Assembly (NCBI GenBank): GCA_051878315.1
Contig: JBJEJW010000006.1
Location: 1-64,000, forward strand
Length of the DNA stretch: 64,000 nt
Reading direction: 5' to 3'
From: W0P28-013 sp051878315
Lineage (GTDB): Bacteria > Bacteroidota > Bacteroidia > Bacteroidales > Paludibacteraceae
The position numbers were made by a program, and so were the translations under genes. The notes beneath the pieces are model-generated. The model did not search any database and was not told the origin of the DNA. It was given only the letters and a program-made list of their open reading frames with translations. Positions 41,281 through 48,714 of this stretch are shown piece by piece (positions within the stretch are counted from its first letter, which is position 1; each line of letters starts with the position of its first letter).

Positions 41281-42165
41281 TTAAATTTTCACTTTGCCAC
41301 GGCGTTTATACGAATACTTTGGCAAACAATGACAATCAGGTACCGACACGTTAAACAACACCGTGAAACGAATACCCACCGACAACGGATTGACCGCCTT
41401 ATCCTTAGCGTCGCTGCTCACAAACAGAGGCGACATCTCCACATCGGGTACCGATGGCAAAATAGAGAACAAAGGCCTATTCGACGCACTCCTATTTACA
41501 TTCACAAAACCATAATCAACAAATACACCAATTCTATACGTCGCTTTTTTGTGTTCCATATTCGCACCTATCTCCACGCTTGCCGCCAAATCCATGCCCA
41601 ACGATAACTTACCGTCCGACTCTATCGTTTGCGCTGTCAGACCATGGTTCGGCATATCCGAAAAGGCACCAATGGCTGTCGGATACAGAGCCGACACTTC
41701 ATAATGTGCCGAAGCAGTGGTTGAAGCCACACAGTTGATGCCCGCTTTGATGCCGGCTTGAGCATAAACCGCACGCCACTTACCACCAAACATGACAGGA
41801 ATGCGCATATAACCATATTGAGTACGGCTAACTGCGTCGTCAAAACGATAATAATAGGTACACGGTTTCCCTTGACTACCCGTACCTTCGTGCGATAGCG
41901 TACCCGGCGATAAACGCGTATCGGCAAACGCATAATCGAATGAAAGACCTATTGAGGCAAAAAAAGAGTGCCGTTGGTATTCATATCCGAACCCAAGGCC
42001 ACCGCCGGCGCCTCCTACCGACATCGTTTGCGCTATGCTATGCAATAAATTGGCGTATTCGCCTTGTACCGACAAATACAACAAATGCCGATTGCGTTCC
42101 TGTGCGCCCACCGCCGACACCGAAACCACCATACCCAGCAAAAATAATTGTATTGTACGCCGCAT
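41281..42165 (-). CDS. Outer-membrane beta-barrel protein, first gene of the adhesin operon
   Basis: A 294-residue protein with a signal peptide (MRRTIQLFLLGMVVSVSAVGA) and a predicted 8-10 strand beta-barrel (alternating patterns, GGLGFGYEYQRHSFFASIGL, YGYMRIPVMFGGKW, TYRIGVFVDYGF). It ends shortly after FTVLFNV with a basic tail (KYSYKRRGKVKI). The barrel is homologous to residues 25-295 of the OmpA fusion that closes the cluster but lacks the OmpA domain. It does not show the signature of PorP/SprF proteins that accompany type B cargo. A reasonable guess is an outer-membrane partner or anchor of the cargo proteins. Confidence 0.8.
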   Translation of the reverse strand: MRRTIQLFLLGMVVSVSAVGAQERNRHLLYLSVQGEYANLLHSIAQTMSVGGAGGGLGFGYEYQRHSFFASIGLSFDYAFADTRLSPGTLSHEGTGSQGKPCTYYYRFDDAVSRTQYGYMRIPVMFGGKWRAVYAQAGIKAGINCVASTTASAHYEVSALYPTAIGAFSDMPNHGLTAQTIESDGKLSLGMDLAASVEIGANMEHKKATYRIGVFVDYGFVNVNRSASNRPLFSILPSVPDVEMSPLFVSSDAKDKAVNPLSVGIRFTVLFNVSVPDCHCLPKYSYKRRGKVKI

Positions 42166-42277
42166 AACATATCGTCATTTCTGAATTTTGTTAGAAAAAA
42201 ACACAAAAAATAGCCATCAAATTACCAATAAACACAAATCGGCTTCATAAATTACAAATTGAAAGTTTTTGATACCG

Positions 42278-42290
42278 TTTTTTTTTTTTT
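42278..42290. repeat. Homopolymer T13 (A13 in the mRNA leader)
   Basis: Thirteen T on the plus strand, about 11-23 bases after the predicted start of the adhesin transcript. Slippage here could alter leader length or cause transcriptional slippage. Confidence 0.9.
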
Positions 42291-42306
42291 GAAACAAAAG
42301 ACCCTG

Positions 42307-42339
42307 CAAAAGTACAATATTTTAAGCACACTGCTGCAA
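42307..42339 (-). promoter_or_regulatory. Promoter of the adhesin operon
   Basis: Minus strand: TTG (42339-42337), 22 bp, TACTTTTG (42314-42307). The -7 box is perfect; the spacing is one or two longer than usual. A start near 42301 gives a ~135-base leader. Confidence 0.55.
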
Positions 42340-42458
42340 TTTACATATACTTTTTTGTTGGATTTATAATATTTTATGTATATTTTTGTTTATTTTTATG
42401 TCATAAAACATATTTTTACAATTTACAGAAACATAACACAAAAAGACAAACAAAAAAA

Positions 42459-42482
42459 ACGCTTTTTCAATTGAAAAAGCGT
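42459..42482 (-). terminator. Terminator after the DMT-family gene
   Basis: A perfect 24-base palindrome, ACGCTTTTTCAA and TTGAAAAAGCGT, followed on the minus strand by eight T. Confidence 0.85.
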
Positions 42483-42517
42483 CAATCAGCAAAAACGCAG
42501 GCTATATGTTGTTATTA

Positions 42518-42859
42518 TCAACTGCGAAACATAAAATAGACAGCGCCGAGCATACACAACATTGCCCAGAGATAATCAAGTTTTAGCGGTTGATGCATAA
42601 AAAATATCGAAAACGGGATGAAAACAGACAGCGTAATAACTTCCTGAATAATTTTCAGTTGAGGTAGCGTAAATACAGTGTACCCTATGCGGTTGGCGGG
42701 TACCATTATCATATATTCGCACAAGGCTACGCCCCAACTGGCCAACGCCGCAATCCACCAAGCCTTGTCATTCATGCTGCGCAAATGACCATACCACGCA
42801 TACATCATAAAACAGTTGGAACACACCAACATTACAATAGTCAATAAATAAGGTTTCAT
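42518..42859 (-). CDS. DMT-family (DUF486) small membrane protein
   Basis: A 113-residue protein with four hydrophobic helices (MLVCSNCFMMYAWYGHL, AALASWGVALCEYMIMVPAN, TLSVFIPFSIFFM, DYLWAMLCMLGAVYFMF). The sequence ANRIGY...FTLPQLKIIQEVITL is the hallmark of DUF486 proteins, a half-size branch of the drug/metabolite transporter fold. Function and substrate are unknown. It has its own promoter and a strong terminator, so it is monocistronic. Confidence 0.87.
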   Translation of the reverse strand: MKPYLLTIVMLVCSNCFMMYAWYGHLRSMNDKAWWIAALASWGVALCEYMIMVPANRIGYTVFTLPQLKIIQEVITLSVFIPFSIFFMHQPLKLDYLWAMLCMLGAVYFMFRS

Positions 42860-42900
42860 ACGCTGAAAAAAAATAGATTTAACGATCGTTTAAACGGTCG

Positions 42901-42931
42901 CAAAAGTAGTATTTTTTGTGCATCTGCACAA
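42901..42931 (-). promoter_or_regulatory. Promoter of the DUF486 gene
   Basis: Minus strand: TTG (42931-42929), 20 bp, TACTTTTG (42908-42901). The leader is about 35 bases. Confidence 0.65.
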
Positions 42932-42952
42932 GCGCCAATGCGAAAAAAAATA

Positions 42953-42977
42953 GAGCCGCTCCTTAACGAAGCGGCTC
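42953..42977 (-). terminator. Terminator after the FKBP pair
   Basis: GAGCCGCT (42953-42960) pairs with AGCGGCTC (42970-42977); eight T follow on the minus strand. Confidence 0.85.
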
Positions 42978-43003
42978 CACGCATACAATTTCGCGTCAAT
43001 GCG

Positions 43004-43858
43004 TTATTTCATAATTTCTATCAACTCAACGTCGAAAATCAGTGTCGAATAAGGTTTGATTCGACCTTGGTCGGCATCGCCGTAAGCCAATTCTTGCGGG
43101 ATGTACAAACGCCATTTCGAGCCGACAGGCATCAGTTGCAAAGCCTCTGTCCAGCCTTTAATAACTTGGTTCACGCCAAACACAGCCGGTTCGCCACGTT
43201 CGATCGAACTATCGAATACAACGTCATCAATAGTCGTGCCTCGGTAGTGTACTTTGACACGCGACACAGCTGTCGGTTTAGCGCCATTCCCAGCTTTGAG
43301 CACCTCGTATTGCAAGCCGCTTTCGGTGGTTACTACTCCTTCCTTTTGAGCGTTGTCGGCCAGCCATTTTTCGTTTTCGGCTTTCCAATCGGCATATTTT
43401 GCATCAGTCTGACGTTGCGTAATCTCTTCAACCAAAAGTGCGGCTTCGGCAACGGTAGCAACGCGTTCGTCGCCCGTAACACCGGCAAGGAATCCTGCCA
43501 AATAATTATCCTTGTTGAAAACAGCATTAGAGTCGGCAGCCGTTACAACGCCTTCGAAATGCGGCATCATTTGTTGCATAACCTGTTGACCGATTTGCAT
43601 ACCGACCATTTCGGCGCGGTCGCCATCGCTCAAGTCGCCCGTTGCTTTGACAAAACCTCTGACAAACGCATCCATTTGTGTCGAATCTACGCCTAATTGG
43701 AGTAAATACTCTTTCAGCCCGCGTGTGGTTGTTACGCCATAGCAATAGGTCAGCGTGTCAACGTCGGTTTCTAAATTGGCTTTCGGTGCGCTATTGCACG
43801 ATGTAAAGCCACCTACCATCATTGCCAATGTGGCAATAGTAAAAACGATTTTTTTCAT
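43004..43858 (-). CDS. FKBP-type peptidyl-prolyl isomerase, lipoprotein
   Basis: A 284-residue protein with a lipoprotein signal ending at Cys21 (GGFTSC). A helical N-terminal dimerisation domain as in Mip/FkpA covers about 30-165, and an FKBP domain about 170-284 (VKVHYRGTTIDDVVFDSS, VIKGWTEALQLMPVGSKW, LYIPQELAYG, LIFDVELIEI). Active-site residues Tyr, Asp, Trp and Tyr are present. It probably helps fold exported proteins in the periplasm. It lies 25 bases after a cytoplasmic paralogue and shares its transcript. Confidence 0.93.
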   Translation of the reverse strand: MKKIVFTIATLAMMVGGFTSCNSAPKANLETDVDTLTYCYGVTTTRGLKEYLLQLGVDSTQMDAFVRGFVKATGDLSDGDRAEMVGMQIGQQVMQQMMPHFEGVVTAADSNAVFNKDNYLAGFLAGVTGDERVATVAEAALLVEEITQRQTDAKYADWKAENEKWLADNAQKEGVVTTESGLQYEVLKAGNGAKPTAVSRVKVHYRGTTIDDVVFDSSIERGEPAVFGVNQVIKGWTEALQLMPVGSKWRLYIPQELAYGDADQGRIKPYSTLIFDVELIEIMK

Positions 43859-43883
43859 TGTAATTTTATTATTTAGTGTGTAA

Positions 43884-44480
43884 TTATTCCGTTATATCCA
43901 ACAATTCCACTTCAAAAATCAAAGTTGAATTGGGTTTAATGGCCTCGCCGGCACCGCGTGTTCCATACGCCAATTCGCTAGGTATAAACAATTTCCACTT
44001 CGAGCCGACAGGCATCAGTTGCAGAGCTTCGACCCATCCGGCTATCACTTGTCGTACGCCAAACGTGGCCGGTTCGCCGCGTTGTACCGAACTATCAAAA
44101 ACCGTGCCATCGATGAGGGTCCCGTGGTAATGTACACGCACACGATCGTCGGCAATAGGTTTGCGTCCGGAGCCTTCTTTCAAAATTTCGTACTGCAAAC
44201 CGCTGGCGGTTACATGCACTTCGGGACGTTTGGCATTTTCACGCAAAAAATCCTCGCCTGCTTGGCGCACATCGGCATAAGCAGACGCGGCTTCAGCATC
44301 TTTTTTTGCAAAATAATCATTCACAAGCGCCTGCGCTTCGTGTGCCGAAATCTCGGGACGTGTACCCTCGCACATAGCCGCGACACCTTTGGCAAAATCG
44401 GCATAATCAATACCTTTGACGTTGCTCTGCCGCAAACTCTGTCCAAACAGCAGTCCCAACGCATAACTCACTTTATCCAT
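43884..44480 (-). CDS. FKBP-type peptidyl-prolyl isomerase, no signal peptide
   Basis: A 198-residue FklB-like isomerase: a helical N-terminal dimerisation domain (~1-85; MDKVSYALGLLFGQSLRQ) and an FKBP domain (~88-198; VRVHYHGTLIDGTVFDSS, VIAGWVEALQLMPVGSKW, LFIPSELAYGTRGAG, LIFEVELLDI). Without signal peptide it should act in the cytoplasm. Its FKBP domain is highly similar to that of the next gene, which points to duplication with one copy gaining a lipoprotein signal. Confidence 0.93.
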   Translation of the reverse strand: MDKVSYALGLLFGQSLRQSNVKGIDYADFAKGVAAMCEGTRPEISAHEAQALVNDYFAKKDAEAASAYADVRQAGEDFLRENAKRPEVHVTASGLQYEILKEGSGRKPIADDRVRVHYHGTLIDGTVFDSSVQRGEPATFGVRQVIAGWVEALQLMPVGSKWKLFIPSELAYGTRGAGEAIKPNSTLIFEVELLDITE

Positions 44481-44502
44481 ATTTTTACATTTAATTGAGC
44501 CG

Positions 44503-44534
44503 CAAAATTACTAAAAAAAATTGTTTTAGCACAA
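44503..44534 (-). promoter_or_regulatory. Promoter of the FKBP pair
   Basis: Minus strand: TTG (44534-44532), 21 bp, TAATTTTG (44510-44503). The leader is about 18-20 bases. Confidence 0.65.
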
Positions 44535-44572
44535 CTTCCGGCCGTTTATTCGTCAAATTGAAGATTTTTATG

Positions 44573-44580
44573 TATTTTTG
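44573..44580 (+). promoter_or_regulatory. -7 box before the surface-polysaccharide locus
   Basis: TATTTTTG; the start would be near 44586, 19 bases before the Kelch gene. No -33 box at the right distance. Confidence 0.4.
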
Positions 44581-44604
44581 CACACTATTTGACGTAATTT
44601 TTTT

Positions 44605-45612
44605 ATGATTCGTCTTTCGAAACGACACATTGCAACATTACAAGCTCTCTTATTAGCCATGTGCTGTTGCACGCGACTATCGACAAGCAGCGTACAGCCT
44701 CACATTGAGCAGTGTACCGACTTGTCTGTCGGGCGCACTTCGGCAACGTCATTTGTTATTAATGGGCAGTTGTATCTGTTTGGCGGGCGCACTGCCGCAC
44801 AGACAGCCACCAACGATTTTTATCGCTACGACCCCGATGCCGACACATGGACTCAACTATCGACACCGCCGTTGAAAGCGCGTGTCAAAGCGACAGCGGC
44901 CGTCGTCAACGGTGCGGCATACATAGGGCTCGGATTCGGCGGCAAAGTGTACAACGACACAGCCTATTTGCACGATTGGTGGCGCTACGATCCGCCAACC
45001 GACACATGGACGCGATTGGCCGATTTCACAGGCAACGGTACAGTAGGTGCCGCAGCATTTATCGGTACCGACGGCAACAGCATCATAACAGCCTACGGCG
45101 GTGCGTATGGTTTGACACGCGAAGTAGCACGTTACGACATCACCTGCGACACATGGACTGTTTACGACGACAATTGGAAACGTGCCAAATCGGCATTCGG
45201 CATTGTCGGTGCACAATGCGACGGACGTTATTTCATCGGCACCGGATTCAACACTGACAACCTCGACCAATGGTACGAATTTTCGCCCGATGACGACGTG
45301 TGGCAAAAACGTTGTCATGTGCCGGGCAAACGCGAACTGTCAACGGCAGTCGCTGCCGACAAACGCATTTACCTTTTAGGCGGGTACTATTTTGGCGGCT
45401 CACTTACCGACGAAAAAACCTACGACGACATTTTGGCTTACGACACCGACGACGATAAATGGCTGTTTTGCGGACATTTACCAAACGGCAGCCGCAAAAA
45501 CCTGATTGCCTGCAAAATCGGTGATAACATCTATTTCGGATTAGGGGAAGATGAAAACGACCGGATTTTAAGCGATTTCTACAAATGGATAAATTGCGAC
45601 GCAACATATTAA
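44605..45612 (+). CDS. Kelch-repeat beta-propeller protein, exported
   Basis: A 335-residue protein. A hydrophobic N-terminus ends in three Cys (LLLAMCCCTR), suggesting export and possibly a lipoprotein. Five to six Kelch repeats follow, each with a GG or GxG strand and a Tyr...Trp pair (YLFGGRTAAQ, FYRYDPDADTWTQL, WWRYDPPTDTWTRL, ARYDITCDTWTVY, LAYDTDDDKWLF). Related periplasmic or surface propellers include the YjhT/NanM type (sialic-acid mutarotase); no specific role can be assigned. The Wzi-like gene begins 28 bases before its stop, so the two are cotranslated. Confidence 0.85.
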   Translation: MIRLSKRHIATLQALLLAMCCCTRLSTSSVQPHIEQCTDLSVGRTSATSFVINGQLYLFGGRTAAQTATNDFYRYDPDADTWTQLSTPPLKARVKATAAVVNGAAYIGLGFGGKVYNDTAYLHDWWRYDPPTDTWTRLADFTGNGTVGAAAFIGTDGNSIITAYGGAYGLTREVARYDITCDTWTVYDDNWKRAKSAFGIVGAQCDGRYFIGTGFNTDNLDQWYEFSPDDDVWQKRCHVPGKRELSTAVAADKRIYLLGGYYFGGSLTDEKTYDDILAYDTDDDKWLFCGHLPNGSRKNLIACKIGDNIYFGLGEDENDRILSDFYKWINCDATY

Positions 45613-47033
45613 TTATCGGGTTGTGTCTCACGCATACCGCGTTTGCTTGGGCGCCGTGGCCGCTCCCCATGGATTCGACCGATACCAATTTGGACACCAT
45701 CGCCTATGGCGTAGAACTGACAGCCGTAACCTCGACGGGACAATATGCGCCATTTTGGCTGCAAACCAATCGGTTTGGTGCCATATCGGCACAGCCACAC
45801 AGCGGCAATTTGAGCGCTTATATCGGCAAAGTAGCTACGCGTCCTAACCGTTGGTACGATTATGATTTCGGTGTAGAATTGACAGGGCGCGTAGACACGA
45901 AAGGTGGCACCGGTTTCTTTCAGCAACTCTACGGTCATGTTCGGCTGTATGTGTTCGACATCACTGTCGGCATCAAACCCGAAATTTGGGGCAATCAAGA
46001 CCCCGAATTATCAAGCGGCGGATTTCTGTTTTCGTCAAATGCTCATCCCATGCCGCGCATTACCATCGGTATCGACCGCTATACGGCCTTTCCGTTCACC
46101 TACGGCTACTTGGAAGTGAAAGGCGGCATCACGCACGGTTGGTTTGCCGACAACGTATATGTAAACAACGCCTATCTGCACCATAAATTTATCGGAGTCA
46201 GATTGGGCGGGAAACTGCCAGTAAACATTAACTACGAATTTCACCACGCGGCACAATGGGGCGGTACATCACCCGTTTACGGCACGCTCGGATCGTCGTT
46301 CAACGATTGGAAAAACGTCTTTTTGGCGCGCTCGGGCGGCGTCATGGCCAACGACCAACTGAACGTGTACGGCAACCACATTGGTTCGCAAAATTTAGGC
46401 ATCGACATAAAATTTAGCGGCTGGAAAATCGCCGCCTATTGGCAAAATATTTTTGAGGACGGCCCTATTAAGCCCATGTGGAACGCAATGAACCTGCACG
46501 ACGGCATTTGGGGCATTTCCATCAAGCAAAGCAAATGGCCGTTCATCAACGGTATTTTATACGAATTTATTCAAACGACCGATCAATCAGGGCCATTCCA
46601 CGACAGAGACGGCATGGTATTCGGTGGTGCGGATTCCTATTTTTGCAACAGTATTTACCGCAACGGCTGGAACTACTTTTATCGCACCATCGGCACTCCG
46701 TTCATCACATCGCCGCTGTACAACACCGACGGCAGCATCGCCACGCTGAACAATCGCGTAGTGGCGCACCATATCGGTCTGCAAGGCGACATTTACGGTT
46801 TCAAATATCGCGCATTGGTATCGCACGTCGACAACTACGGACGCTACCAAGACGGCAACGACCTACTGAAATCGAACAACACCGCGCTATTGCTCGAAGT
46901 AAAAAAACATGTGCCGCAAGCCTGGAATCTGGATTTTTCGCTATCGTTGGCAGCCGACATCGGTACACAGTTCGGCAACACGTTCGGTGTGATGGTAACC
47001 ATTGCCAAACGTGGCATAATTTGGCAATACTGA
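45585..47033 (+). CDS. Wzi-family capsule/outer-membrane assembly protein
   Basis: A 482-residue outer-membrane protein with a signal peptide (MDKLRRNILIIGLCLTHTAFA). The long beta-barrel pattern has many aromatic strand ends (APFWLQTNRFGAISAQPHSG, WYDYDFGVELTGR, PRITIGIDRYTAFPF, WIF/WGISIKQSKW). This matches the 'capsule assembly Wzi family' as annotated in Bacteroidales. Wzi of E. coli holds capsular polysaccharide at the surface. Placed at the head of a glycosyltransferase cluster, it probably binds or anchors a surface glycan. Confidence 0.82.
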   Translation: MDKLRRNILIIGLCLTHTAFAWAPWPLPMDSTDTNLDTIAYGVELTAVTSTGQYAPFWLQTNRFGAISAQPHSGNLSAYIGKVATRPNRWYDYDFGVELTGRVDTKGGTGFFQQLYGHVRLYVFDITVGIKPEIWGNQDPELSSGGFLFSSNAHPMPRITIGIDRYTAFPFTYGYLEVKGGITHGWFADNVYVNNAYLHHKFIGVRLGGKLPVNINYEFHHAAQWGGTSPVYGTLGSSFNDWKNVFLARSGGVMANDQLNVYGNHIGSQNLGIDIKFSGWKIAAYWQNIFEDGPIKPMWNAMNLHDGIWGISIKQSKWPFINGILYEFIQTTDQSGPFHDRDGMVFGGADSYFCNSIYRNGWNYFYRTIGTPFITSPLYNTDGSIATLNNRVVAHHIGLQGDIYGFKYRALVSHVDNYGRYQDGNDLLKSNNTALLLEVKKHVPQAWNLDFSLSLAADIGTQFGNTFGVMVTIAKRGIIWQY

Positions 47034-47094
47034 CGCAACGTTTTAGCCGCACGACGCATCTTAATAGACAGACAATCATACAAAATTTGCAATT

Positions 47095-47700
47095 ATGACT
47101 TTCACGGAACTAAGCAACCGTATTTTCGACCAATCTATTAGCGACTACCACAAAACCGACAATGTGGACGCGCCCATCGCCAACCCATATGCCACTAAAA
47201 GCATCGAGTTTTACCTATATTTGAAAAATTGGATCGACACCGTGCAATGGCATTTGGAGGACATCATCCGCGACCCGCACATCGACCCCGCGGAAGCACT
47301 GACACTGAAACGCCGCATCGACAAATCGAACCAAGACCGCACCGACTTGGTCGAACTTATCGATAGTTATTTCTGGGACAAATATCACGCCATCGAAGCA
47401 CAGCCGACAGCCGCTATCAACACCGAAAGTCCGGCGTGGGCTATCGACCGTTTGTCGATTCTGCACTTGAAAATTTACCACATGCGGGCCGAAGTAGAAC
47501 GTATCGACGTATCGGATACACACCGTGCGCAATGCCAAGCCAAACTTGACGTATTATTGGAGCAAAAAGCCGATTTGTCGGCAGCCATCGACCGTTTATT
47601 GAGCGATTACGAAACAGGTCGCAAAATCATGAAAGTGTACAAACAGATGAAAATGTACAATGACCCCGAACTGAACCCGGTATTGTACGGCCAAAAATAA
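47095..47700 (+). CDS. DUF4254 protein
   Basis: A 201-residue, mostly helical protein of the DUF4254 family: LSNRIFDQSISDYHKTD at the N-terminus, RIDKSNQDRTDLVELID and ending KQMKMYNDPELNPVLYGQK. No signal peptide or membrane segment. The family is known to me only from Bacteroidota, often beside GT9 genes, as here (three bases upstream of one). It has no known function; a link to LPS core assembly is a context inference. Confidence 0.82.
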   Translation: MTFTELSNRIFDQSISDYHKTDNVDAPIANPYATKSIEFYLYLKNWIDTVQWHLEDIIRDPHIDPAEALTLKRRIDKSNQDRTDLVELIDSYFWDKYHAIEAQPTAAINTESPAWAIDRLSILHLKIYHMRAEVERIDVSDTHRAQCQAKLDVLLEQKADLSAAIDRLLSDYETGRKIMKVYKQMKMYNDPELNPVLYGQK

Positions 47701-47703
47701 CGT

Positions 47704-48714
47704 TTGAAACGACTGCTCGTCATACGATTCTCGGCGTTGGGCGATGTGGCCATGACTGTCCCGACGCTTTATGCGCTCGCCACGCAATATCCCGATTTGG
47801 ACATCACGATATTGAGTCGGCCCTTTTGTGCGCCATTTTTCGAACGTCTGCCCGCCAACGTCCATTTTATGGCAGCCGATTTCCATGGTCGCCATAAGGG
47901 ATTTGTAGGATTAAACAGATTACTGCACGACATCGACATCCGTTCATTCGATTATATAGCCGATTTTCACGATGTTCTGCGTACGAAATGGTTACGATTT
48001 ATCGGACGATTATGTGGCAAACGCATCGCCGTCATCGATAAAGGACGCGCAGGCAAACGAGCACTTGTGCGACAGCGTAACCGTCGGTTGATACAGCAAA
48101 AAACCTCGTTCCAACGCTATGCCGACGTATTGTGTAAATTGGGATTTGCCACGCACGACACATTCCAACAACTTGATTTCGCTGATTTGTATGCCGAAAC
48201 CACACCGACAAGTGTACGCCGAATTGGCATCGCGCCATTCGCCAAGCATCGTGGCAAAATCTATCCAATCGACCGGATGGAGCGCGTCATCAGCACCTTA
48301 TCCGCACAACCCGGCATCACTATTTTTCTTTTTGGTGCCGGCGCCGACGAACAACGCATCATCGACCGATGGTGTCGGCAATACGACCACACCTACGCCG
48401 CCAGCGGCAAACAACAAATCGCACACGAATTGGCTTTGATGGCGCAATTAGATGTGATGCTCACCATGGACTCGGCCAACATGCACATGGCTTCGTTGGT
48501 AGGCACACGTGTCGTATCCATTTGGGGAGCAACACACCCTTATGCCGGATTTCTCGGCTGGCAGCAAAAGCCAGACGACTGTATACAAACGGCACTACCC
48601 TGCCGTCCCTGCTCGATTTTCGGCAACAAACCTTGTCTGCGCGGCGACTATGCGTGTTTGAATACCATCGCTCCGGACACCATCGTCGCCAAACTATTGG
48701 AGGAACGCTCATGA
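47704..48714 (+). CDS. Glycosyltransferase family 9 (heptosyltransferase-like)
   Basis: A 336-residue GT-B enzyme of the ADP-heptose:LPS heptosyltransferase family: N-terminal RFSALGDVAMTVPTLYAL, middle GIAPFAKHRGKIYP, and C-terminal LTMDSANMHMASLVGTRVVSIWGATHP. These are the family's substrate- and nucleotide-binding motifs. It transfers a sugar in the inner core of LPS. The start is a TTG at 47704: the first conserved residue is at position 7, the previous gene stops at 47700, and no ATG fits. The next gene starts in its stop codon (ATGA). Confidence 0.92.
   Translation: MKRLLVIRFSALGDVAMTVPTLYALATQYPDLDITILSRPFCAPFFERLPANVHFMAADFHGRHKGFVGLNRLLHDIDIRSFDYIADFHDVLRTKWLRFIGRLCGKRIAVIDKGRAGKRALVRQRNRRLIQQKTSFQRYADVLCKLGFATHDTFQQLDFADLYAETTPTSVRRIGIAPFAKHRGKIYPIDRMERVISTLSAQPGITIFLFGAGADEQRIIDRWCRQYDHTYAASGKQQIAHELALMAQLDVMLTMDSANMHMASLVGTRVVSIWGATHPYAGFLGWQQKPDDCIQTALPCRPCSIFGNKPCLRGDYACLNTIAPDTIVAKLLEERS

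Larger units (their letters stand above)
42166..42517. other. AT-rich upstream region of the adhesin operon
   Basis: This 352-base spacer has no gene. On the minus strand it carries the terminator of the DMT-type gene (42459-42482), then the promoter (42307-42339), then a ~135-base leader with a 13-A homopolymer (42290-42278). The leader is very A/T-rich and shows no known riboswitch. Confidence 0.7.

Noticed and set aside
41281..42165. PorP/SprF-family partner of type B T9SS cargo
   Set aside because: The typical N-terminal QxPxxSQY/NPAxAG motifs are missing, and the cargo tails look like type A (short, ending in a KxYxxKxxxK-like strand).
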